The notes below the pieces were generated by a model. The model saw only the letters and a program-made list of their open reading frames with translations, did no database searches and was not told where the DNA came from. A program made the translations under genes and the position numbers. This document shows, one piece after another, positions 19,064 through 25,805 of a stretch of 64,000 nt of DNA (positions are counted from its first letter, which is position 1; the number at the start of each line of letters is the position of its first letter). This stretch comes from an uncultured bacterium (GTDB lineage Bacteria > Cyanobacteriota > Vampirovibrionia > Gastranaerophilales > Gastranaerophilaceae): the NCBI GenBank assembly GCA_949288725.1, contig CASELF010000063.1, forward strand, positions 1 to 64,000. The letters run 5' to 3'.

Positions 19064-19092
19064 TTTACAAAGGGCGTAATTTATTGTATAAT
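19064..19092 (+). promoter_or_regulatory. Sigma-70-type promoter of fixCX
   Basis: TTTACA (19064-19069), a 17-nt spacer, then TATAAT (19087-19092). The predicted start near 19099 leaves a leader of only ~14 nt, so the GGTGGAG ribosome-binding site lies at the very 5' end of the mRNA. Confidence 0.7.
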
Positions 19093-19112
19093 TAGGGTGG
19101 AGATTGGTTTAT

Positions 19113-20411
19113 ATGTTGAAACAGGAAAATAAAACTGATGTAATAGTCGTAGGGGCAGGGCCTGCCGGAATTTCTTGCGCTATAACTCTTGCACGTAGCG
19201 GCAAAGAAGTTGTTTTAATTGAGCGTGGTCTTTTTGCAGGAAGTAAAAATGTTTTTGGCGGTGCAATATATACTCAGCCTACTAAAGAGATTTTTCCTGA
19301 TTTTGAACAGAATGCTCCAGTTGAAAGATGTACTGTAAAGCACAACTTTGCAATTTTAGGTGAAGTTGATTCTACAACAATTTCTTATCGAAAAAGTAGC
19401 AATACCAGTTATTCTGTCATTCGCGGTAAGTTTGACCGCTGGGCTGCTGAGGAAGCTCGTAAAGCAGGAGTTTATTTGGTTGAGGAAACTGTTGTAAGAG
19501 AACTTATTAAGCAAAAAAATAAGGTTATCGGTGTAAAAACTGAATTAGAGGATTTTTATGCGGATATCGTTATTTTGGCGGATGGGGTAAATTCTCTATT
19601 AGCAAAGCAAATTGGTTTAAGGAAAACTATTGAAACTAAAGATGTTGCCTTGAGCGTTAAAGAAGTTATTAAACTTGATAAAGATATTATTAATCAACGT
19701 TTCAATGTTAATGATAATGAGGGAGTAATAACAGAAATTTTTGGCGGTTCTATGTTAGGTGTTTTAGGACTTGGTTTTATGTACACCAATAAAGAATCCG
19801 TTACTATTGGTTTAGGTATTACACTAAACGAACTTGTTGATTCAAAAATATCTCCGTATGAATATTTAGAAAATTTGAAAAAACATCCTTCTATTTCACC
19901 TTTAATAGAGGGTGGAGAATTGAAAGAATATTCTGCGCATTTAATTCCTGAGGGCGGTTATCATAAAATTCCGAAACTTGTAGATAATGGAGTTATGGTT
20001 GTTGGTGATGCTGCGATGCTTGTTAATAACCTTCACTGGGAAGGTACAAATTTGGCAATGATTAGCGGTAAGTTGGCTGCTGAAGTTGCAATTGAGGCTC
20101 TTGAGAATAATGATTTTTCTAAAAAAATGCTTTCTTTGTATGAAAGAAAATTAAAGGAATCTTTCGTATTGAAGGATATGAAAACTTATAGGGATTTAAT
20201 GAGCATTATGCATTCACGCAAAATGGCATTTTTATCTTATTACTTTAAAAAGATTAATTCATTTTTTGAAATGTTTACATCTGTTGATAGTGTTCCTAAG
20301 AAAGATAATTTTAGGGGATTTATTAAAAGCATTTTCACAGATAGAAGTATTGTTGAACTTTTCAAAGATTGTTTTGCAATTTTTAGATTATTATGGAGTA
20401 TTTTGTTATGA
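19113..20411 (+). CDS. fixC: FixC-like flavoprotein, electron-transfer-flavoprotein:quinone oxidoreductase family
   Basis: The ~432-aa FAD protein opens with VIVVGAGPAGISCAITLA, has a VFGGAIYT segment typical of FixC, and NGVMVVGDAAMLVN for the FAD pyrophosphate. In FixABCX the complex splits electrons from NADH between quinone and ferredoxin or flavodoxin. The frame is open from a TTG at 19104, but GGTGGAG sits 10 nt before the ATG at 19113, so I start there. The stop overlaps fixX (ATGA). fixA and fixB are not adjacent, so the electron donor must be encoded elsewhere or differ. Confidence 0.9.
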   Translation: MLKQENKTDVIVVGAGPAGISCAITLARSGKEVVLIERGLFAGSKNVFGGAIYTQPTKEIFPDFEQNAPVERCTVKHNFAILGEVDSTTISYRKSSNTSYSVIRGKFDRWAAEEARKAGVYLVEETVVRELIKQKNKVIGVKTELEDFYADIVILADGVNSLLAKQIGLRKTIETKDVALSVKEVIKLDKDIINQRFNVNDNEGVITEIFGGSMLGVLGLGFMYTNKESVTIGLGITLNELVDSKISPYEYLENLKKHPSISPLIEGGELKEYSAHLIPEGGYHKIPKLVDNGVMVVGDAAMLVNNLHWEGTNLAMISGKLAAEVAIEALENNDFSKKMLSLYERKLKESFVLKDMKTYRDLMSIMHSRKMAFLSYYFKKINSFFEMFTSVDSVPKKDNFRGFIKSIFTDRSIVELFKDCFAIFRLLWSILL

Positions 20412-20686
20412 ATTTGGATAAGAAATTATATACATTAAAATATTCTACAGATACCGAATCTCATTTGAAAATTCCTGATAAAGAAAAGTGCAAGTTGTGC
20501 ACTTCTAAAAATTGTACATATATTTGTCCAGCCAAGGTTTATGAGTGGAACCCTGATAAGCAAGAAATTATAATAAATTATGAAAATTGCTTAGAGTGCG
20601 GGACTTGTCGTATTGCTTGTGAGAAAAAAGCAATAGATTGGGAATATCCTAAGGGGACAAAGGGCGTGACGTTTAAACAAGGTTAA
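20408..20686 (+). CDS. fixX: FixX-like ferredoxin partner of FixC
   Basis: The 92-aa ferredoxin-like protein has CKLCTSKNCTYICP and CLECGTCRIACEKKAIDWEYP, and ends with the FixX signature YPKGTKGVTFKQG. It should carry electrons to or from the FixC flavoprotein. I start at the ATG at 20408, which overlaps the fixC stop in an ATGA junction with GGAG 9 nt upstream; an in-frame ATG at 20393 would add five residues. Confidence 0.92.
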   Translation: MNLDKKLYTLKYSTDTESHLKIPDKEKCKLCTSKNCTYICPAKVYEWNPDKQEIIINYENCLECGTCRIACEKKAIDWEYPKGTKGVTFKQG

Positions 20687-20710
20687 TATTATATAATTAA
20701 AGGAGGATTT

Positions 20711-21082
20711 ATGAAGGAAGAATATTCAAATCATTACAGGCGTTGGTATGACAAGGATCCTGTTTTGTCTGAGGCAGTAAAAACTTTGGAAGAGACTGAT
20801 GATCAAACTCAAATTAGGGTTGCACTTAATTTAATAAAAATTATTATTGAGCATAATATTGAAGATGAAAAGTATGAAGCAGTTGATGATATTATCAGTG
20901 CAGTAGGTCTTGGTTTGGATGACAACCGCAGAGGGCGTTGGTATGATATCGATACAACTTTAAGAACTGCTATGAATATGTTACAAAATTGTCCTGCTGA
21001 TACTCAGAAAATTATTGCTAAAGAAATGGCTCAATTAGTTTTATCAAAGATAAAAACTGATGAAAACGAAGAAGAAGAGTAA
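20711..21082 (+). CDS. Small acidic protein with two RWYDxD repeats
   Basis: The 123-aa protein has an internal duplication: RRWYDKDPVLSEAVKTLEE near the start and RGRWYDIDTTLRTAMNMLQ near residue 75. Each is followed by a helix rich in Ile and Ala. It looks soluble and helical, with an acidic end (DENEEEE). I recall similar RWYDKDP sequences in other anaerobes but no assigned function. It follows fixX by 24 nt with a strong AAAGGAGG site, so it may be co-transcribed with fixCX. The function is unknown. Confidence 0.8.
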   Translation: MKEEYSNHYRRWYDKDPVLSEAVKTLEETDDQTQIRVALNLIKIIIEHNIEDEKYEAVDDIISAVGLGLDDNRRGRWYDIDTTLRTAMNMLQNCPADTQKIIAKEMAQLVLSKIKTDENEEEE

Positions 21083-21135
21083 ATTTCAGTTAAATAAAGG
21101 ATATCCCGAAAATATATTTGGGTTAATATTCTAAT

Positions 21136-21456
21136 ATGGATAATTTTAATTCGGATGAAGATAAAGAACTGAAAGCAATAGGTCTGGAGTTGATGTTTAT
21201 GACTCCTGAAAAATGTTCATCTGACAAAGGTATTACCGCTGTAGAATTGGCTAAGTTCGTGAATTTGCCTTTAGAGGTTGTAAAAAAGAAATTGTCAATT
21301 CTAAAAGATAAGGGTATTGTCAGAGTTATCGGTATAAATCCAAAATATTGGAAATTTGATGAATACAATTTTCAACGTATGGATGAAGATGATGAAGTCT
21401 ATCTTTTGCTATGCAGTTTTGATGATGTCGATTTTGATAAATATTTTTCCTATTAA
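21136..21456 (+). CDS. Small winged-helix-like protein
   Basis: The 106-aa protein has a helix-turn-helix segment, GITAVELAKFVNLPLEVVKKKLSILKDKGIVRVIG (about 30-64), reading as helix-turn-recognition helix-wing as in ArsR/MarR-type folds. The C terminus is acidic and aromatic (DDVDFDKYFSY). No effector site is visible. It could regulate fixCX before it or lysA-cdaA-yitT after it, but nothing shows this. The ribosome-binding site is poor, so the exact start is uncertain. Confidence 0.7.
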   Translation: MDNFNSDEDKELKAIGLELMFMTPEKCSSDKGITAVELAKFVNLPLEVVKKKLSILKDKGIVRVIGINPKYWKFDEYNFQRMDEDDEVYLLLCSFDDVDFDKYFSY

Positions 21457-21533
21457 ATACTTAAATTATTGTATGTAAATTTCATGCGATTATGTTATTA
21501 TAAATACAGGATAATTGTAGAGGTGTAAGTATA

Positions 21534-22865
21534 ATGTCATTGAGTACAAATCAATATATAAAACCGATTACGACGTGTAGAAATTCTAAAGGAAATTTGG
21601 AAATAGGCGGTTGTGATTTAGTTTCTTTGGCTGATAAATACGGAACTCCTTTATATGTTATTGATGAAAAAACATTACGTACAATTTGTAAAGAGTACAA
21701 AAAGGCTTTCGAAAATTATCCCAAAACTCATATGATGTACGCATCCAAGGCATTGTGTACGAGTGCAGTGACAAAAATTCTTGAGCAAGAAGGTTTCGGA
21801 TTTGATACTGTATCTGCAGGCGAAATTTATACTGTTTATAAATCCGGTGTAGATATGAAAAAAGTCCTTTTCAATGGTAATAACAAGTCTTACGATGAGT
21901 TATCATTGGCCTTGGAGTTAGGTGTCGGACGTTTTTCTGTTGATAATTTTACTGAACTTGCATTGCTAAATCAAATCGCAAGTTCAATGAGTAAAACTGC
22001 TGATATTTTACTAAGGATTACTCCAGGGATTGAGTGTCACACTCATGAATATATTCAAACGGGACATTTGGATTCAAAGTTTGGATTTGATTTGACTCAA
22101 ATTGATGATGCTATTGATTTAATTTTGAATGAATATAAGAATTTAAAATTACATGGCTTGCACGCTCATATTGGTTCTCAGATTTTTGAAACCGGTATTT
22201 ATCCTGATGAAATCGAAATTTTAGCCAAAGAGATTTCTCGTATTGATAGAAAATACGGTCTGTTGTTAGATGAGATAAATATTGGCGGTGGATTGGGGGT
22301 TAAATATACGGAAGAAGATATTCCTCCTTCAACTTTCAAAATTGGTAAGTTGATTGTAGATAAGTTGCATGATGTTATCGAAAAATATAATATTCCTGAG
22401 CCTGTAGTGTTTTTGGAGCCTGGCAGAAGTATTATTTCTACTTCCGGTGTTACTTTATATACTGTTGGTAGTTCAAAACAAGTTCCGCATGGTACAAAAT
22501 ATGTTGCCGTTGATGGTGGAATGGCTGATAATCCTCGACCTTCTATGTATCAGGCTAAGTATTGTGCTGAAGTTGCTAATTCCAAGGATTCAAATAAGTT
22601 GAAGATGGTTACTTTGGCCGGCAGATTTTGCGAGTCAGGTGATATTTTAATTCGTAATATTGTTCTTCCTGAATTAGAGGAAGGGGATGTTTTGTGCGTT
22701 TATAATACAGGGGCGTACAATTATTCTATGGCTTCTAATTACAATAGGGTTCAAAAACCGGCTATGGTTTTGGTTTGTGATTCTAAGGATGATGTTATTG
22801 TTAAAAGAGAGTCTTTGGATGATTTAGTGGCACACGATTTAATTCCGGATAGGTTAAAATTATGA
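21534..22865 (+). CDS. lysA: Diaminopimelate decarboxylase
   Basis: LysA makes L-lysine from meso-diaminopimelate using PLP. The 443-aa protein is the usual length. The PLP-binding lysine is K72 in YASKAL. HIGSQ, NIGGGLGV, EPGRS, RFCESGD and GAYNYSMASNYN match the fold type III decarboxylases. The first ~25 residues lead into LVSLADKYGTPLYVID. The stop overlaps the cdaA start in ATGA, so lysine synthesis and cyclic di-AMP synthesis are co-expressed, a pairing I do not know to be common. Confidence 0.95.
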   Translation: MSLSTNQYIKPITTCRNSKGNLEIGGCDLVSLADKYGTPLYVIDEKTLRTICKEYKKAFENYPKTHMMYASKALCTSAVTKILEQEGFGFDTVSAGEIYTVYKSGVDMKKVLFNGNNKSYDELSLALELGVGRFSVDNFTELALLNQIASSMSKTADILLRITPGIECHTHEYIQTGHLDSKFGFDLTQIDDAIDLILNEYKNLKLHGLHAHIGSQIFETGIYPDEIEILAKEISRIDRKYGLLLDEINIGGGLGVKYTEEDIPPSTFKIGKLIVDKLHDVIEKYNIPEPVVFLEPGRSIISTSGVTLYTVGSSKQVPHGTKYVAVDGGMADNPRPSMYQAKYCAEVANSKDSNKLKMVTLAGRFCESGDILIRNIVLPELEEGDVLCVYNTGAYNYSMASNYNRVQKPAMVLVCDSKDDVIVKRESLDDLVAHDLIPDRLKL

Positions 22866-23767
22866 TCGAATATTTTTCAATGTTATTACAAAATATTTTA
22901 GGTAATTGGCATATTTATCTCAAAGAAACTTTTAGTTTGAAAAATATTATTGAGATATGTATTATCGTGGCTATTTTGGTTGTTTTTTATAAACGTTTTA
23001 TTAAAAATACCCATTCTGAAAAATTTATAAAAGGTGCTTTTGTTCTTGTTTTATTATGGGCATTCGGTGAAATTCTTATCGCTGTCAACTTAAATATTTT
23101 GGGGGTATTTATACGTTCAATTGTAAGTTTGGTTGCTTTAAGTTTAATCGTTATTTTCCAACCTGAACTTAGAAGATTCTTGGGGTATTTGGGGCAAATT
23201 GACTTTTTTAAAACTTTATTTGAAAATGACAAGTCCAAAAATTCGGATAAATCTATTGATGTTATAAAGGAAATTATTGAAGCAGTTAAATATTTATCAA
23301 AAACTCATACCGGAGCATTAATTGTTTTCCAAAATGATTTAAGTAATACTTATCGTGATGTTGGAACTATGTTAAATGCTGATGTTTCTACTGAGTTGTT
23401 ATTAACTATTTTCCATGTAAATACTCCATTGCATGATGGTGCAGTTGTTATCAGCGGTTCTAAGATTATTTCAGCAGGTGTTTTGCTCCCGTTGACTGAT
23501 GATCCGCAACTTAGTTGGAAATATGGAACTCGTCATAGAGCGGCTATTGGTATGACTGAAAACAGTAATGCAGCATGTTTGGTTGTATCTGAAGAAACTG
23601 GCGATGTATCTATTACACTGGATGGAACTTTGAAAAAATATGATGATATTCCGACTTTGAAATCTGATTTGGAAAGTATTTTAGGTTTGAAAAAAGTTGA
23701 ACAGACTGAGAAAAAATCTATTTTTAATATAGAAAATTTTATTTCCTTGAAAAAAGGAGGTAAATAA
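22862..23767 (+). CDS. cdaA: Diadenylate cyclase CdaA
   Basis: This enzyme condenses two ATP into cyclic di-AMP. Three N-terminal hydrophobic helices (~30-46, 58-76 and 80-100) anchor it in the inner membrane. The DAC domain (~105-270) has the catalytic DGA (192-194, in HDGAVVI) and RHR (224-226, in GTRHRAAIG). In Firmicutes cdaA is followed by cdaR and glmM; here it sits between lysA and yitT with no cdaR-like gene. Its last codons (KKGGK) include the GGAGG site of the next gene. Confidence 0.95.
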   Translation: MIEYFSMLLQNILGNWHIYLKETFSLKNIIEICIIVAILVVFYKRFIKNTHSEKFIKGAFVLVLLWAFGEILIAVNLNILGVFIRSIVSLVALSLIVIFQPELRRFLGYLGQIDFFKTLFENDKSKNSDKSIDVIKEIIEAVKYLSKTHTGALIVFQNDLSNTYRDVGTMLNADVSTELLLTIFHVNTPLHDGAVVISGSKIISAGVLLPLTDDPQLSWKYGTRHRAAIGMTENSNAACLVVSEETGDVSITLDGTLKKYDDIPTLKSDLESILGLKKVEQTEKKSIFNIENFISLKKGGK

Positions 23768-23770
23768 TTT

Positions 23771-24637
23771 ATGCCGCAAACTCCTGCTATTTCAATGAAG
23801 GAACTTTTGTTCAGATTAGTTAAACGCTATATTTTTATTACAATTGGTGTTTTTATAACGGCATTTGCATTAGAGGCTTTTTTAATTCCTAATTCTGTTA
23901 TTGATGGCGGAATTATTGGTATTTCAATGATATTGAGCCACATTTCAAAATGGAATTTGGGTATTTTAGTAATTCTTTTAAACTTGCCTTTTATATTATT
24001 GGCGTATAGCAAAATGGGATTGAAATTTGTTATACAAACATTGTATGCATGTGTTGTTTTGGCAATTGCGTTGAATTTGTTCACTGGATATCATGCTACC
24101 CATGAAGCGTTTTTGGCTACTGTTTTCGGTGGTATTATTTTGGGTGTTGGTGTCGGTTTCATATTAAAAAATGAAGCTTCTCTTGACGGGACTGAAATGC
24201 TTTCTTTGATTGTTTCCAAAAAGTTTGGGTGTTCTGTCGGTGAATTTATTATGTGTATAAATTTATTTATATATTTAGCAGCAGGTATGGTTTTTAGTTG
24301 GGAAAGTGCAATGTATTCAATTTTGACCTACTTTATTGCTTCTAAAGTTATTGATGGTGTTATGGAAGGCTTTAACAGTTCAAAATCTGTTCGTATAATA
24401 AGTGATGATGCTGGTGATATTGGTAATGCTTTGATTGAAAAGTTGGATATCAGTGTTACTTATTTGAAAGGTATTGGTGGGTATTCAGGTCAAGATAAAG
24501 ATTTGATTTATTGCGTGGTTTCCCGTTTGGAATTGCCTAAAATGCTTGATATTATCAGGGATATTGATTCTAATGCGTTTATTTCGATTGTTGATGTCCA
24601 TGAAACTTATGGTGGCAGATTTAAGAAAAAAGTTTGA
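23771..24637 (+). CDS. YitT family membrane protein with DUF2179 domain
   Basis: The 288-aa protein has about five or six transmembrane helices (~20-180) with VIDGGIIGISMIL early and GVGVGFILKNEASLDGTEML in the middle. A cytoplasmic DUF2179 domain follows (~200-285, SVRIISDDAGDIGNALI, VDVHETYGGRFK). YitT proteins are widespread, with suggested transport roles but no firm substrate. It begins 3 nt after cdaA, so it belongs to lysA-cdaA-yitT. A link to cyclic di-AMP is a guess from position. Confidence 0.9.
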   Translation: MPQTPAISMKELLFRLVKRYIFITIGVFITAFALEAFLIPNSVIDGGIIGISMILSHISKWNLGILVILLNLPFILLAYSKMGLKFVIQTLYACVVLAIALNLFTGYHATHEAFLATVFGGIILGVGVGFILKNEASLDGTEMLSLIVSKKFGCSVGEFIMCINLFIYLAAGMVFSWESAMYSILTYFIASKVIDGVMEGFNSSKSVRIISDDAGDIGNALIEKLDISVTYLKGIGGYSGQDKDLIYCVVSRLELPKMLDIIRDIDSNAFISIVDVHETYGGRFKKKV

Positions 24638-24676
24638 TAATACTTAATATATAGACAATTTTTTGAAAATGGAATA

Positions 24677-24690
24677 TACTTTATTTATAG
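24677..24690 (+). promoter_or_regulatory. TACTTTATTTATAG upstream element
   Basis: TACTTTAT (24677-24684) runs into a TATAG -10-like sequence 21 nt before the ATG at 24712. It resembles the boxes upstream of several orphan genes in this window. Confidence 0.35.
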
Positions 24691-24711
24691 ACAAGAAGAA
24701 GGGTAGATAAG

Positions 24712-25059
24712 ATGGCTAAACATTGTGATACTGTACCTATAGAGGTAACAATTTTAACAGCGGATCATGATATTAAAGGTATTGTTCATGTTTCCAAATA
24801 TACAAATACTAACAGAGAATTAACAGACTTGTTGAATGATAAGGAAAGAAGATTTTTGGCTGTTACAAATGCAGAAATTTATCCAAGAACAGGTAATCAA
24901 TCTCCTAGAAGATATAATTTCTTAGAAATTCATATGGATTATGTTCTTATGGTTCATCCAACTTCTCAAGCGGTGTTTAAAGATTCCGGTAAGTCTCAAG
25001 AAGATATTGCAAGGTTTAGAGATTTGCGTTTGAAATTGAACCAAACAAGACCTTTTTAA
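24712..25059 (+). CDS. Conserved-looking small soluble protein, function unknown
   Basis: The 115-aa protein begins MAKHCDTVPIEVTILTADHDIKGIVHVSK, then LNDKERRFLAVTNAEIYP and a YNFLEIHMDYVLMVHPTSQ strand. The beta-rich pattern suggests a small barrel or PilZ-like fold, but RxxxR is not followed by a DxSxxG motif, so I do not call it PilZ. It is a single gene with AGAAGGG as ribosome-binding site and a strong terminator after it. Confidence 0.75.
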   Translation: MAKHCDTVPIEVTILTADHDIKGIVHVSKYTNTNRELTDLLNDKERRFLAVTNAEIYPRTGNQSPRRYNFLEIHMDYVLMVHPTSQAVFKDSGKSQEDIARFRDLRLKLNQTRPF

Positions 25060-25072
25060 GAGTTTTTTTTAA

Positions 25073-25115
25073 TAAGAAGCGGCTTTTAGATTTTAATCTA
25101 AAAGCCGCTTCTTTT
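25073..25115. terminator. Bidirectional intrinsic terminator
   Basis: A long perfect stem, AAGAAGCGGCTTTTAGAT/ATCTAAAAGCCGCTTCTT, with a short loop and a T-run lies between the gene at 24712 and the converging SH3-like gene. Confidence 0.95.
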
Positions 25116-25134
25116 ATTTTGTGTTTACAAAGTT

Positions 25135-25800
25135 TTAAAAATCATCTTTTAGTGCCGGGAAGAAATACCTAACTCCATCATCAGATCTCCATCTTACGTA
25201 GCCGGTTTTTGGCATTCTGTCTAAATCTAAAACGCTAACAAGTGCCCAGTTCCCTCTTATGATACTTAGATTAATCTTTTGCGGATGATTTATAGTTGAT
25301 ATATTTTTTGCTAAATCATCAGGAGCGGCTTTAATGTCATTACAGGTTTCAGGACTACTTTTTAATAATGTTAGCCCGTATTTTTTTCCATACGTATTAT
25401 AAAAATGTATCCAGGTCATAAATTTATATGGGTCATCCTTTTTAATCCAACCTGTTGCTCCGGTTGTATTATCGTACATAATTTCGACCCAATTATCATC
25501 ATAATCCATTACACTAACAAGTGCCAGTGATTTTTTAGGTAACAAAACTACAAAAAATCTTTCGGCTCCAATACTTTCAGGGAAAAAATCATCTTCATCC
25601 CATCTTACTCTATAAAGAATTTGTGAATTTTCATCAGGCTCTTTGTAGATTGTGATATCATTCCCTACTTGATATAATCCTATAGTACCCGCTTGCATTT
25701 CATTTGGTCTTATAGGTATTACATCTTTGGCAAATACTTTCGGTAATGAAAATATGCTTAGTATAATTGAAAAAATTATGTATAATAATGTTTTTCTCAT
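25135..25800 (-). CDS. Exported protein with SH3-like domains
   Basis: The 221-aa protein has a Sec signal (MRKTLLYIIFSIILSIFS, cut near VFA-K at ~25). GNDITIYKEPDENSQILYRV with ALVSVMDYDDNWVEIMY and GATGWIKKDD looks like a bacterial SH3 domain (~40-125). A second, weaker copy may be at ~180-215 (GNWALVSVLDLDRMPKTGYVRW). Such domains bind peptidoglycan or proteins in the periplasm. It follows pheT by 5 nt and is probably read through from it, although the two functions look unrelated. Confidence 0.8.
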   Translation of the reverse strand: MRKTLLYIIFSIILSIFSLPKVFAKDVIPIRPNEMQAGTIGLYQVGNDITIYKEPDENSQILYRVRWDEDDFFPESIGAERFFVVLLPKKSLALVSVMDYDDNWVEIMYDNTTGATGWIKKDDPYKFMTWIHFYNTYGKKYGLTLLKSSPETCNDIKAAPDDLAKNISTINHPQKINLSIIRGNWALVSVLDLDRMPKTGYVRWRSDDGVRYFFPALKDDF

Positions 25801-25805
25801 AGGTT

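Noticed and set aside
24712-25059. Third PilZ protein
   Set aside because: It is beta-rich and small, but the RxxxR-like ERRFL is not followed by a D-x-S-x-x-G motif.
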